Positions 16,861-25,290 are shown, numbered from the stretch's first letter. The stretch is DNA of 64,000 nucleotides from Alishewanella jeotgali KCTC 22429 (GCF_000245735.1 NZ_AHTH01000055.1:1-64000); one strand, 5' to 3'. Translations and numbers: made by a program. The notes: generated from the sequence alone by a model not told the origin.

Positions 16861-17154
16861 ATGTTGACAGTAGAATTGGCAGTGATTTTGTTAAATGCGG
16901 TGTTGTTGCTGTTGGCCTACTTCTGGTGGTATCCCAGAGTAGCCGGCGCTGATCTGCGTAAAGTGGCGGTATTTGATACCCTGATAACGCTGCTGGCGTT
17001 GTTGATTGTCGGTTCCCGCTTCTGGGGCACGGAGCAAGCTTTTGAACTCTTTGGTTTTCATACTAATTGGTTCTGGTTTACTCTGGTGACTTATCTGATC
17101 CTGGAAATGCCGCTGGCCATCTGGTATTTCCGCCGCTATGGCCCACCGCGCTAG
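16861..17154 (+). CDS. Small membrane protein of unknown function
   Basis: A 97-residue protein with about three hydrophobic segments (residues 5-23, 40-52, 70-90) and aromatic-rich ends (YFWWYPRV, HTNWFWFTL, IWYFRRYGPPR). It follows the VWA gene by 43 bases on the same strand and may be co-transcribed with the MoxR pair, which would place that system near the inner membrane. The family is not recognised. It is convergent with the RIO kinase gene, with stop codons only a few bases apart. Confidence 0.65.
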   Translation: MLTVELAVILLNAVLLLLAYFWWYPRVAGADLRKVAVFDTLITLLALLIVGSRFWGTEQAFELFGFHTNWFWFTLVTYLILEMPLAIWYFRRYGPPR

Positions 17155-17158
17155 CGAC

Positions 17159-18010
17159 CTATTCCGGTTCGGCTTGTTGTCTGGCGCGACGTAGCGCCGC
17201 TTCGTCACTGGCCGCCTGAATTTCACTGAGGATAGCGTCAAGATCGACAGCACCTTGCTGCTCGTTGTAGCAGCCGGTTAAGGGGTGCTTGGGGTCGAGA
17301 TTGCCGGCTTCAAATAAGGCCCAGATTTCATCGGCATAGCGGGTTGCCGCCAACTCCGGCGCAAAGCGGGCATAGTAGGCGGTAATATTGTCGACATCGC
17401 GTTTCAGCATCCAGCGCGCATTATTATTGGCCGCGGCATCCACCGCCTGGGGTAAGTCGATAATTACCGGCCCCTCGCTGCCTTGCAGCACATTAAACTC
17501 AGACAGATCGCCATGCACCAGGCCTACTGCCAACATCTGCAGTATGGCTTGCATCATTTGATGATGGTCTTGCCTTGCTTGTTCTGCCGTTAAGCTGATG
17601 TCATTTAAGCGTGGGGCGACATCGCCTTCGGCATCGACCACCAGTTCCATCAACAGTACGCCGTCATAGCAACCGTAGGGCGTCGGCACCCGGACACCGG
17701 CAGCAGCCAATTTAAACAGGGCATCGACTTCAGCCGATTGCCAGCTTTCTTCAGCCTGCTCACGGCCAAACCCTGAGCCTTTTTCCATCGCTCTGGCGCG
17801 ACGCGAGTTTCTGACTTTACGGCCTTCCTGATATTGGGCGGCCTTTTTAAAGCTGCGCTGGCTTGCGTCTTTATAGACTTTGGCGCAGCAGATCCGCCCG
17901 GCGCTTTGCACCACATAGACGGACGCCTCTTTGCCACTCATTAAGGCATAATGCACTTCATCAATTAAGCCTTCCTCCAGCAGAGGGTGTAAGCGGGCTG
18001 GCGTTCTCAT
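17159..18010 (-). CDS. RIO1-family serine/threonine kinase-like protein
   Basis: The 283-residue protein is a bacterial RIO kinase: SGKEASVYVV near residue 25 with Lys44 in CAKVYK, the RIO flexible-loop region (FKKAAQYQEGRKVRNSRRARAM), VLLMELV hinge near 119, catalytic HGDLSEFNVL with Asp168 and Asn173, and metal-binding Asp185 in IIDLPQAVD. All catalytic residues are present. Eukaryal and archaeal RIO kinases act in ribosome assembly; bacterial substrates are largely unknown. It lies 88 bases downstream of a cluster of four minus-strand genes including a J-domain protein and may belong to that transcription unit. Confidence 0.88.
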   Translation of the reverse strand: MRTPARLHPLLEEGLIDEVHYALMSGKEASVYVVQSAGRICCAKVYKDASQRSFKKAAQYQEGRKVRNSRRARAMEKGSGFGREQAEESWQSAEVDALFKLAAAGVRVPTPYGCYDGVLLMELVVDAEGDVAPRLNDISLTAEQARQDHHQMMQAILQMLAVGLVHGDLSEFNVLQGSEGPVIIDLPQAVDAAANNNARWMLKRDVDNITAYYARFAPELAATRYADEIWALFEAGNLDPKHPLTGCYNEQQGAVDLDAILSEIQAASDEAALRRARQQAEPE

Positions 18011-18038
18011 AATGTGGCCTTAACAGAGTGGAGGGTAG

Positions 18039-18065
18039 TCAGACCGGCAGCGAAGTGCGGTCTGA
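18039..18065. repeat. Inverted repeat between RIO kinase and upstream gene
   Basis: TCAGACCG (18039-18046) pairs perfectly with CGGTCTGA (18058-18065). No T run follows on the minus strand, so it is a weak terminator or an mRNA-processing or attenuating hairpin at most. Next to it, AGTTCAAG occurs twice within 20 bases near 18090-18110. Confidence 0.35.
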
Positions 18066-18098
18066 GCACCGTCTGAGCTTTGAGCTTAGAGTTCAAGC

Positions 18099-18995
18099 TT
18101 ATAGTTCAAGATAATGCGGCCAGCCCAGTAGTGGGCTTTGCAGGCCTTGTTTATGTTCAAACGCATCCAGCTTTTCCGGGCTGGCATCGGCTTGTTGCAA
18201 TTTTTGATAGTCGCGGCAAAAGTGTAGGGTACGCAATAGCGCCGGAATAAAATGCTGGCCCAGATCAGCGCGGATCGCGTCGGCGTTAGCCTTGGGTAAG
18301 GCCGATAGCACTGCCTCGGTTTGTAAGCTAAGGTAGGTATCGTTAAACCAATGTTCGGCCAGGCTGATTTGCCGCAAGCGTTTTTTCAGATCCTGCTTCA
18401 CTTTGTCGCCACTACAGAGCGCGCGGTACAGCACGATTTCGGCCAGCACTTCTTCCAGACTAAAGTGTTCAAATTCGTCAAAAACCTGCTGCTGGTAAAA
18501 GTGTTGCCGTAACAGCTGCATCGCCTGATGCCGGTGATGTTCAGTCAGGGCTTGCTGATAAGCCTGCCAACCTGGCCAGTCTTCAGCATCCGGCGGCGAG
18601 GAGACTTGCTGTAATAGCTGTTCATCGACGTCGCCATATAACGAGGCTTTGCCTGGGACTTTCTTGCTGACCAGACTTAACATCGACCAGCCTTTTTGAA
18701 AGGGCTTAACCACACCCTCCGGGCTTAACAGCAGAGCTAGCGCCTGTCTGGCATCGCCATCTGACAAGGCCTGTAGGCCCAGACTGGTGATACCAATCAC
18801 ATCGTGTGCGGCCTGTTCTAACAGATGCATCTTGTACTTATTGTAGAATTTATCTGCAAACTTCAGGCTCATCAGCACCGCTTTGCTTTTGATCTGTTGC
18901 AGCTGTTCGGCACTGAGTTGTTGCTCAGCGCGTGCTAAGGTCAGGACCTGGCTTAAAAATGGGCCGGCACCCTGCTCACGTACTACTAACTGCAT
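18099..18995 (-). CDS. Unrecognised cytoplasmic protein in J-domain cluster
   Basis: A 298-residue protein with no signal peptide or membrane segment and a mainly helical, Leu/Gln-rich composition. Landmarks are AVLMSLKFADKFYNKYKMHLLEQ near residue 45, AEDWPGWQAYQQAL near 137 and EEVLAEIVLYRALCSGDKVKQDLKKRLRQ near 180. I do not recognise the family and see no catalytic motif. It is the last gene of a close run (J-domain protein, acidic protein, acidic helical protein, this one), 11 bases after its upstream neighbour, so it is almost certainly co-expressed with them. Confidence 0.7.
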   Translation of the reverse strand: MQLVVREQGAGPFLSQVLTLARAEQQLSAEQLQQIKSKAVLMSLKFADKFYNKYKMHLLEQAAHDVIGITSLGLQALSDGDARQALALLLSPEGVVKPFQKGWSMLSLVSKKVPGKASLYGDVDEQLLQQVSSPPDAEDWPGWQAYQQALTEHHRHQAMQLLRQHFYQQQVFDEFEHFSLEEVLAEIVLYRALCSGDKVKQDLKKRLRQISLAEHWFNDTYLSLQTEAVLSALPKANADAIRADLGQHFIPALLRTLHFCRDYQKLQQADASPEKLDAFEHKQGLQSPLLGWPHYLEL

Positions 18996-19006
18996 TGAAA
19001 AGTCCT

Positions 19007-19771
19007 TTAATCCAGAAAACTGAACATATCGTCGACTTCGGCAAACTCATCTTCGACCTTGTTCTTTTCTTTCGCCTGCATCACCAGTTCAGTGGCAAAT
19101 TTGCTGATGATGGCTTCCCAGCCCGATTTCTCATCGCGGATCAAGGCTTTGATCGAGGTTTCAACCTTAGGGGTCAGTTGCCGGATCAGCGCCAGTAAAC
19201 TTTTCGGATCATCATAGCCAATATTGTGCGCATCTTCCGCCAGTTGCCGCTCTGTATAGCTTTCGGCTTCTTCCAGATGTTCCTCATCTTCGTACAGCTT
19301 ATCTTCCCAGTAGTTTTCATACTCAAGAATTTCACCGCGATAGATCTCAATAAAGGGGATTGACAGATAAAACAGACCCGCCGGATCTTCGGCTATGCAT
19401 TCCAGAATTTCTGCCTGTTTTTCTTCGTTGTCCTGAGTGCGGATCAGGTAGGTCAGAAAGTCGAAAGTATGTTGCTTTAGCTCTTCGGCGTTATTTTTGA
19501 TTTTCTCTTCCCAATACAGCGGTTGCTGGCAGACGATGTCACGGATTTTCTCCGGTGTCATTAGCTCGGAAATAATCGAAGGGAACGAGAGATCATGCTG
19601 ACTGTTAATTTGCGTCAGGGTCACGATATCAATTTGTTCAATGACCTCGGACAGCTGCTCATCGCTCATGGTATTGGCAATGATCTCGAAGCGTTCGCTG
19701 GCTTGCTTCGGCTCCACCAGCGCCAGTTGTTTAATTTCATCAGCCGCGATTTTAATCAGCTCAGTACTCAT
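19007..19771 (-). CDS. Unrecognised acidic helical protein in J-domain cluster
   Basis: The 254-residue protein is strongly acidic with helical repeats of charged residues, for example QASERFEIIANTMSDEQLSEV near the start and YEDEEHLEEAESYTERQLAED near residue 160. Repeating helix pairs such as FDFLTYLIRTQDNEEKQAEIL suggest a HEAT-like or other alpha-solenoid scaffold. No enzymatic motif is visible, and the C-terminus is an acidic tail (EDEFAEVDDMFSFLD). It starts two bases after the upstream gene stops, implying translational coupling. Function unknown; a chaperone-client or scaffold role is inference from the J-domain neighbour. Confidence 0.7.
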   Translation of the reverse strand: MSTELIKIAADEIKQLALVEPKQASERFEIIANTMSDEQLSEVIEQIDIVTLTQINSQHDLSFPSIISELMTPEKIRDIVCQQPLYWEEKIKNNAEELKQHTFDFLTYLIRTQDNEEKQAEILECIAEDPAGLFYLSIPFIEIYRGEILEYENYWEDKLYEDEEHLEEAESYTERQLAEDAHNIGYDDPKSLLALIRQLTPKVETSIKALIRDEKSGWEAIISKFATELVMQAKEKNKVEDEFAEVDDMFSFLD

Positions 19772-19773
19772 TA

Positions 19774-20331
19774 TTAGCCCTCGTGCTTAAAGCGGATTTC
19801 ATCGTATTGATCGTCGTAGCCTTCTTCATCGCTATCCTCTTCATCGGCATAGGGATCATCATAATCCGCCATATCCTCATCATTTTCATCGTCTTGATAG
19901 TCGTCGGCTTGGTCGGTGTCTCGCGATTTGGCAGGTAAAGGCTTATCCTGGCTAAGTAAATACAGCGCAGCGCAGGCCTCAATTAAGACGCTTTCTGAGT
20001 AGGCCCGAATGGCTTTAACTAAGGCCAGATCGGCATTATTAAAGGCAACTGAGACTTTAAATTCGTCCCAGGACGGCACCTTGCCGCTGCTGAGCCATTG
20101 TTGCCATTTGAGCTTAGCGGCGCTCGGGAACTGCACCCGGCCAAACAATGCCATCGGCAGGTATTCCGGTACCGACTCCAGCATTTCCGGATCGGCCAGC
20201 AATACGGCTTTCATTTTGCTGGTAAATTGTTCCAACGCTTTCGGCTGCTCGGGATCGATATAGGAGTCCATATTTTCCCGGGCATCGGTTGTTAGCTGTT
20301 TAATTTTTGCCAGATTAAGTTTGGTCGCCAT
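19774..20331 (-). CDS. Unrecognised protein with very acidic C-terminal tail
   Basis: I place the start at ATG 20331 (protein about 185 residues, [13 protein letters not shown]), which leaves seven bases after the J-domain gene; a longer reading would start inside that gene. The N-terminal two thirds are helical ([32 protein letters not shown] near residues 33-65). The last 45 residues are mostly Asp, Glu and Tyr ([19 protein letters not shown]), like the tails of histone chaperones or other basic-client binders. No family is recognised. It is co-transcribed with the genes on either side. Confidence 0.7.
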   Translation of the reverse strand: MATKLNLAKIKQLTTDARENMDSYIDPEQPKALEQFTSKMKAVLLADPEMLESVPEYLPMALFGRVQFPSAAKLKWQQWLSSGKVPSWDEFKVSVAFNNADLALVKAIRAYSESVLIEACAALYLLSQDKPLPAKSRDTDQADDYQDDENDEDMADYDDPYADEEDSDEEGYDDQYDEIRFKHEG

Positions 20332-20338
20332 CTTGGTC

Positions 20339-20623
20339 TCACGCGTAATATTCGTCCCACAGCTCGCGCATTGCCGCGGCCGGGTCATTCACAATAACGT
20401 TGTTAAAGTCTTTTAAAAAGGCACTGCGCTGTTTCGGATCGGACAGCACCTCGTAAGCGGTTTTTACCTGCTGTAGCTGTGTCGCGGCCCGTTGTTGTTC
20501 ATCTTCCGACAAACCATGCAGTTTATCCGGATGATATTTATTGGCCAGCCGCCGGTAAGCTTTTTTGATGTCTTCGTCACTGGCATTCGTTTTTACGCCC
20601 AGGATCCGAAAATGATTTTGCAT
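20339..20623 (-). CDS. Minimal J-domain protein (DnaJ-like co-chaperone)
   Basis: A 94-residue protein that is almost entirely a J domain: helix I FRILGV, helix [24 protein letters not shown] with the essential HPD at residues 31-33, and helix [25 protein letters not shown] short C-terminal extension ([12 protein letters not shown]) follows. There is no G/F region or zinc-finger domain. J proteins stimulate the ATPase of an Hsp70; no DnaK is encoded in the window, so it must recruit one from elsewhere. It is the first gene of the cluster and probably links the following proteins to Hsp70 (inference). Confidence 0.9.
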   Translation of the reverse strand: MQNHFRILGVKTNASDEDIKKAYRRLANKYHPDKLHGLSEDEQQRAATQLQQVKTAYEVLSDPKQRSAFLKDFNNVIVNDPAAAMRELWDEYYA

Positions 20624-20832
20624 CGCTGTGGTTCCTCAGATCGCTAACGGTTAAGCGCCTTGCGTCGCTAATCTGTCGCGCAGCTATGATAAAGGGCTGA
20701 TCATAGCAGATTGCACTGCTCAGCACATAGCAGGAGTTTTTTTAAATCGCCCCCTTGTTTATCGCCGGGCGCACCGTCATCATAAGCAGCATAACTGCAA
20801 TCTGCTGCAGTTGTTGTCGTTGGCGGGAAGTG
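20624..20832. promoter_or_regulatory. Divergent spacer with inverted repeat
   Basis: About 200 bases separate the J-domain gene (minus strand) from the small exported protein (plus strand). CTATGAT (20684-20690) is inverted as ATCATAG (20700-20706) with nine bases between, a possible operator. No convincing -35/-10 pair was identified by eye. Confidence 0.3.
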
Positions 20833-21135
20833 ATGCGCTGGTTCAGTGGTTTAGCCATTTTGTTGTACCTGAGTTTATTGTGCACGCCACAAGGCTTTGT
20901 GGTGCACGATTTACGTCTGGCACCACTGGCCGATCAGCAACTGACAGCTGTTACCGCCAAACCACATAGCCTAAATGAGCGCACTCTGGCTGCGGATGAC
21001 AATGATGACGTTGTCAGCGGTGGCGAAAACGTCGCCCCGGCTGTTACCGCACCGCCGGTAATCACTGCCTTACCTGCTTTTGCTGCTGCCGGCTTTTATC
21101 GGTACTTCAGCGCCCGTGGCCCGCCACAACCCTAA
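20833..21135 (+). CDS. Small exported or membrane-anchored protein, unknown
   Basis: From ATG 20833 (GGGAAG upstream) the product is 100 residues: a hydrophobic N-terminus (MRWFSGLAILLYLSLLCTPQG) acting as signal peptide or anchor, then a low-complexity region rich in Ala, Val, Pro and Asp, with a second hydrophobic patch (ITALPAFAAAGFYRYF). A longer reading from TTG 20755 would add a Cys-rich leader without a ribosome-binding site. The family is not recognised. It ends 74 bases before the secF-like gene on the same strand. Confidence 0.45.
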   Translation: MRWFSGLAILLYLSLLCTPQGFVVHDLRLAPLADQQLTAVTAKPHSLNERTLAADDNDDVVSGGENVAPAVTAPPVITALPAFAAAGFYRYFSARGPPQP

Positions 21136-21209
21136 TCCCAATCGTTAAGTATCTATATTGGGCGCCCTCTGGGTTTGCCTGTGTTTGGGTTTATGGTAAT
21201 GGAGCTGTT

Positions 21210-22148
21210 ATGCAGCTATTTCGTAATGATCTGTCGATCAATTTTATGCGTTGGCGTTGGCTGGCCGTGGTGCTGTCCAGCCTTTTAGTGGTGTTGTCTT
21301 TAGTGTTATTACTGACCCGCGGTTTGAACTGGGGATTGGATTTTACCGGCGGTACTGTGCTGGAGCTTAGTTTCGCGCAGGCGGCCAACCTCGATCTGCT
21401 GCGGCAACAGCTGACGCAGGCCGGCTATGCAGAGGCGGTAGTGCAGTTTTTTGGCAGTACCCATGATGTGTTGGTGCGGTTACCGTCAGAGGCGGGCGCA
21501 GTGCAACAGCAGGTCGGGGACCAGGTGTTTCGTGCCTTACAGGCGCAGAGTGAGGTGGCAATGACACTGAGCCGGGTCGAGTTTGTCGGGCCGAGCGTCG
21601 GTGAAGAGTTAAAACAGGATGGTGGCCTGGCGGTATTGGTCGCCCTGTTGGGGATCCTGGTGTATGTTGGCTTTCGTTTTGAATGGCGGCTTTCGCTGGG
21701 AGCCGTCTTGTCGCTGGCGCACGATGTTATCCTCACCCTGGGGCTATTTTCGCTGTTACAACTGGAGTTTGACCTGACAGTGCTGGCGGCCATTTTGGCG
21801 CTGATTGGCTACTCGATTAACGATACGATAGTCGTATTTGACCGGGTACGGGAGATGTTCCGCAAGCTGCGTGACGAAACGGTACTGGAAACCATCAATC
21901 AGGCGATCACTTCCACCTTAAACCGTACAGTAATCACCTCACTAACGACCATGCTGGTGTTGGTGGTATTGTTTTTCAAAGGTGGGGCTTTGATCCACGG
22001 CTTTGCGACAGCACTGTTGTTTGGTATTGCCGTGGGTACCTATTCGTCAGTCTATGTTGCCAGCGGTGTGGCAGTGTTGCTCGGACTAAGCCGCGAAGAC
22101 CTATTGGCCCCTAAACCCGTTTCTGAGCAGGAAGAGCTGCAGCCTTAG
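21210..22148 (+). CDS. secF: SecF-family protein-export subunit, without adjacent secD
   Basis: The 312-residue protein has SecF architecture: one N-terminal membrane segment (residues 17-37), a periplasmic domain (about 38-130) introduced by GLNWGLDFTGGTVLEL, then five membrane segments with GYSINDTIVVFDRVREMFRKLR and the late TLNRTVITSLTTMLV. SecDF uses the proton-motive force to help proteins leave the Sec channel on the periplasmic side. Normally secD and yajC lie directly upstream; here the upstream gene is a small unrelated protein and no secD is in the window. It may be a second SecF paralogue. A GGAG site precedes the ATG. Confidence 0.85.
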   Translation: MQLFRNDLSINFMRWRWLAVVLSSLLVVLSLVLLLTRGLNWGLDFTGGTVLELSFAQAANLDLLRQQLTQAGYAEAVVQFFGSTHDVLVRLPSEAGAVQQQVGDQVFRALQAQSEVAMTLSRVEFVGPSVGEELKQDGGLAVLVALLGILVYVGFRFEWRLSLGAVLSLAHDVILTLGLFSLLQLEFDLTVLAAILALIGYSINDTIVVFDRVREMFRKLRDETVLETINQAITSTLNRTVITSLTTMLVLVVLFFKGGALIHGFATALLFGIAVGTYSSVYVASGVAVLLGLSREDLLAPKPVSEQEELQP

Positions 22149-22155
22149 GCTGCAG
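22137..22155. terminator. Hairpin spanning the secF stop codon
   Basis: CTGCAGCC-TTA-GGCTGCAG is a perfect 8-base stem with a three-base loop, and the secF stop codon TAG begins in the loop. It lies between convergent genes. No T tract follows on either strand, so it may be a 3'-end stabilising hairpin rather than a true intrinsic terminator. Confidence 0.4.
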
Positions 22156-22162
22156 CAGTAGT

Positions 22163-23299
22163 TTAATACCAGCGCGGATCAAGCTGCAGTTTAAACAGCA
22201 GTGGCGAAAACTGCTGAAACGCCGCAGCATTATCCGGACATTGAATATTCTCCGGATAATGCCGCTTCCATGGATCGTTGACGAGCACCACCTGATCACC
22301 TACCACGGCAACACCCTCGATCGAGGTATTGGCCAGCGGCTCATAGGGCGGGCAACTGCTGTCTGGACGGGTCGGCGCGTAAAAACGCAGTGGAATCACC
22401 TTTGCCGGTTGCTGGCGGCTTAAATCCAATACCCAGAGCTGATCATCATTGCGTGCCGCAGCCAGCAGATAACCGGGATGGCCCTCTTTTCTGGCGGGCA
22501 GAAAGTCCAGACCATTGATCGGGTGATCTTTGGCATCTGGTACCGGCAGCGGCAACTTAAGGTCGGCAACCTTAACAAAATCATCGCTGAGCCAGAAATC
22601 GTCGCTATAGGGCGTGACAAAGATCATCGGCGCATTGGCCTGATTTTTCTCCAGTGCCAGATACAGGTTACGTTGATTATCAAACGCCAGGCCTTCAATG
22701 CCATCATTCGGGAAGTTACCAACCTGAGCTGCTGCCGGGAACTGTACTGGCCGCACCGCTACGACTTCGGCAAAGCTTAAGGCTTTATCGGTACGGATTT
22801 TTACCAGTAAGGTCGGATAGGCGGTGGAATGGGTAACGCCGAAGCGCTGGGCACATTCCCCGCTTAAGTGAAATTTGCTGGAGTCTTCGGTTACGCTGAT
22901 TAGCGTGCTGTCATCCAGGCGATCCCAGGTCAGGGATTCCCAGTCCGGATCGCCGGCTAACAGCTCGGCAAAGCAGCTCTGTTTTAGCGCTGGGTTAACG
23001 CTAATGGCGAGGGGAGGGGCGACCAGCTGCCCGGTTGCCGGGTTGATCCGCAGCAACTTGTTTCTAAGCGCTGGGGTCGCACTATTATCACCAATATGCA
23101 CCAGTTCACCATGGCGGTAGGTTAACCCTGAGCTTTGTGGGTCCGGGATCGTCTGTCCATTGCCATCGGTCAGCCATTGGCCAGCGAGATGCTGTTCGGT
23201 TAACCATAGCGCAGGGGGATTTGCCGCGACAGCAAGGCAGCCAGCAAGGTTGAGAATGCAGCCCGCGGCGAAAAGTAAAGATGTAACAGCAGGTTTCAT
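22163..23299 (-). CDS. Phytase-like (esterase-like activity of phytase) lipoprotein
   Basis: Starting at ATG 23299 the product is 378 residues with a lipoprotein signal ending in lipobox LAGC (Cys21); a longer start at 23350 would bury the signal. The mature protein shows the beta-propeller-type pattern of the 'esterase-like activity of phytase' family: GLTYRHGELVHIGDNS near residue 60, LAGDPDWESLTWDRLDD, NDGIEGLAFDNQRNLYLALEKNQ and TSIEGVAVVGDQVVLVNDPW near the C-terminus. It is probably a surface or periplasmic protein. Enzymatic activity is not established for the family. Confidence 0.7.
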   Translation of the reverse strand: MKPAVTSLLFAAGCILNLAGCLAVAANPPALWLTEQHLAGQWLTDGNGQTIPDPQSSGLTYRHGELVHIGDNSATPALRNKLLRINPATGQLVAPPLAISVNPALKQSCFAELLAGDPDWESLTWDRLDDSTLISVTEDSSKFHLSGECAQRFGVTHSTAYPTLLVKIRTDKALSFAEVVAVRPVQFPAAAQVGNFPNDGIEGLAFDNQRNLYLALEKNQANAPMIFVTPYSDDFWLSDDFVKVADLKLPLPVPDAKDHPINGLDFLPARKEGHPGYLLAAARNDDQLWVLDLSRQQPAKVIPLRFYAPTRPDSSCPPYEPLANTSIEGVAVVGDQVVLVNDPWKRHYPENIQCPDNAAAFQQFSPLLFKLQLDPRWY

Positions 23300-23381
23300 T
23301 AGCGAATAGTCCGGAAATAAAAGGCGTATTCTGCCAGTGTCGGATGACAATTCAAGTTTTGCTGCGCTACGGGCAACAAAA

Positions 23382-23399
23382 AACCCGGCGGACCGGGTT
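23382..23399 (-). terminator. Intrinsic terminator of asnB
   Basis: On the minus strand AACCCGG-TCCG-CCGGGTT is followed by TTTT. It lies about 75 bases beyond the asnB stop codon and has a normal Rho-independent form. Confidence 0.8.
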
Positions 23400-23473
23400 T
23401 GGCTTGTTAGTGCTTGGCTTTCGCTGCGCTCTGCTTTGTCAGCGCTTGGCTGGGTCTACACTTGGCTGTGCGG

Positions 23474-25138
23474 TTAATAACCCTGAGCGTGTACATCGCG
23501 CACGGCACGACCAGACGGATCCGTCAGCTCGGCCATTTTGGCATCCCAGGCCAGGGCTTCCGGCGTCGAGCAGGCGACGGATTTACCGCCCGGTACACAG
23601 GCAATGGCGCCAGCATGCGGGAAGTGCTCTTCAAAGATCACCCGATAGTAATAGGCTTCTTTGCTGTCCGGCGTATTGACCGGGAAGCGGAAGGCGGCAG
23701 TCGCCATCTGCTGATCACTGATCTCTTTCGCGGCATGGGCTTTCAGGCTGTCGATCCAGTTATAGCCAACGCCATCTGAGAATTGCTCTTTCTGACGCCA
23801 CAGGATTTCATTCGGTAGTAAACCATCAAAGGCCTGACGCAGGATATGCTTTTCCATCTTACCGCCACCGCACATCTTCGCTTGCGGGTTTAAACGCATC
23901 GCCACGTCCATAAATTCCTTATCCAGGAAGGGCACCCGGGCTTCAATACCCCAGGCTGACATTGCTTTGTTGGCGCGGTTACAGTCGAACATATGTAAGC
24001 GCTCCAGCTTACGCAGCGTCTCTTCGTGGAACTCTTTGGCGTTGGGCGCCTTATGGAAATACAGATAGCCGCCGAAGATTTCGTCCGAGCCTTCGCCCGA
24101 TAGCACCATCTTAATGCCCATGGCTTTGATTTTCCGTGCCATCAGATACATCGGGGTCGAGGCACGGATGGTGGTAACGTCATAGGTTTCTAAATGATAA
24201 ATCACATCACGCAGCGCATCTAAGGCTTCCTGCACACTAAAATGGATGGTGTGATGCACAGTACCGATGGCGTCCGCGACCTTTTGTGCGGCCGCCAGAT
24301 CCGGTGAGCCGGGCAAGCCAACGGCAAAAGAGTGCAGCCGTGGCCACCAGGCTTCACTTTGATCATCATCTTCCACCCGGCGCTTGGCAAACTGCTGAGC
24401 AATTGCCGAAATCAGTGATGAATCCAGACCACCGGATAACAGCACGCCATAGGGCACGTCTGACATCAGGTGGGTTTTGACACTGTGTTCCAGCGCGGCC
24501 TTTAACTCCGCTTCGCTGGCCGGATTATCTTTTACTGCGTCATAGGACATCCAGTCACGCTGATAGTATTTACGCAGTTCGCCAATTTTGCTGTCAAAGT
24601 AATGACCTGGTGGGAATTCTTTAATTTGCTTGCAGACCGGCACCAGCGCCTTTAACTCTGACGCTACAAATAACTGACCATGCTCGTCATAGCCATAGTA
24701 CAGCGGAATAATACCGATATGGTCACGGGCGATCAGGTAGCGGTCTTGTTCGGCGTCGTACAGCACAAAAGCGAACATACCATGCAGGCTGTCGATAAAC
24801 TCAGCGCCGTGCTCTAAATACAGCGGTAGAATGACCTCACAATCCGACTTAGTTTTAAACGGATAGGGTGTGGCCAGGTTTTTTTCCAGCTGTTTGTGAT
24901 TGTAGATCTCGCCATTCACTGCCAGAATGTGATTTCGATTATCATTAATGAGGGGTTGGGCACCATTTTCAGTATCTACGATGGCCAGGCGCTCGTGCAC
25001 CAGAATGGCATTGTCGTTATTCCAGATCCCGGACCAATCCGGGCCACGATGACGTAATAACTTAGATAACTGCAGCGCCTGCTGGCGCAATGCTTTAACA
25101 TCGGTTCTGATGTCAAGCACCCCAAATATCGAACACAT
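23474..25138 (-). CDS. asnB: Asparagine synthetase B (glutamine-hydrolysing)
   Basis: The 554-residue protein has the same length as E. coli AsnB. Cys2 (MCSIFGV) is the glutaminase nucleophile. The N-terminal amidotransferase domain shows LRHRGPDWSGIW and AVNGEIYNHKQL, and the synthetase domain carries the PP-loop LLSGGLDSSLISAIAQQ near residue 232 and LSGEGSDEIFGGY near 345. It converts aspartate, ATP and glutamine to asparagine in the cytoplasm. It is monocistronic with its own terminator. The upstream 150-base spacer contains a GTACGT...ACGTAC inverted repeat that may be an operator. Confidence 0.96.
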   Translation of the reverse strand: MCSIFGVLDIRTDVKALRQQALQLSKLLRHRGPDWSGIWNNDNAILVHERLAIVDTENGAQPLINDNRNHILAVNGEIYNHKQLEKNLATPYPFKTKSDCEVILPLYLEHGAEFIDSLHGMFAFVLYDAEQDRYLIARDHIGIIPLYYGYDEHGQLFVASELKALVPVCKQIKEFPPGHYFDSKIGELRKYYQRDWMSYDAVKDNPASEAELKAALEHSVKTHLMSDVPYGVLLSGGLDSSLISAIAQQFAKRRVEDDDQSEAWWPRLHSFAVGLPGSPDLAAAQKVADAIGTVHHTIHFSVQEALDALRDVIYHLETYDVTTIRASTPMYLMARKIKAMGIKMVLSGEGSDEIFGGYLYFHKAPNAKEFHEETLRKLERLHMFDCNRANKAMSAWGIEARVPFLDKEFMDVAMRLNPQAKMCGGGKMEKHILRQAFDGLLPNEILWRQKEQFSDGVGYNWIDSLKAHAAKEISDQQMATAAFRFPVNTPDSKEAYYYRVIFEEHFPHAGAIACVPGGKSVACSTPEALAWDAKMAELTDPSGRAVRDVHAQGY

Positions 25139-25183
25139 GATAACCTCTGATAATCAAATTAATAACACATAGTTTGGCAGTAT

Positions 25184-25199
25184 GTACGTCTAAACGTAC
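25184..25199. promoter_or_regulatory. Inverted repeat upstream of asnB
   Basis: GTACGT-CTAA-ACGTAC lies 46 bases upstream of the asnB start, in the spacer shared with the divergent DUF3025 gene. The symmetry and place suggest an operator. The regulator is not identifiable by eye. Confidence 0.4.
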
Positions 25200-25290
25200 C
25201 CCCTGACTGTGCCATGCCCGCTTAAAATTGCAAGTGCTTTTTGGGCTGCTGGGCGAAATTTATCACTGCTCCGATTACTGAAAGTCAACA

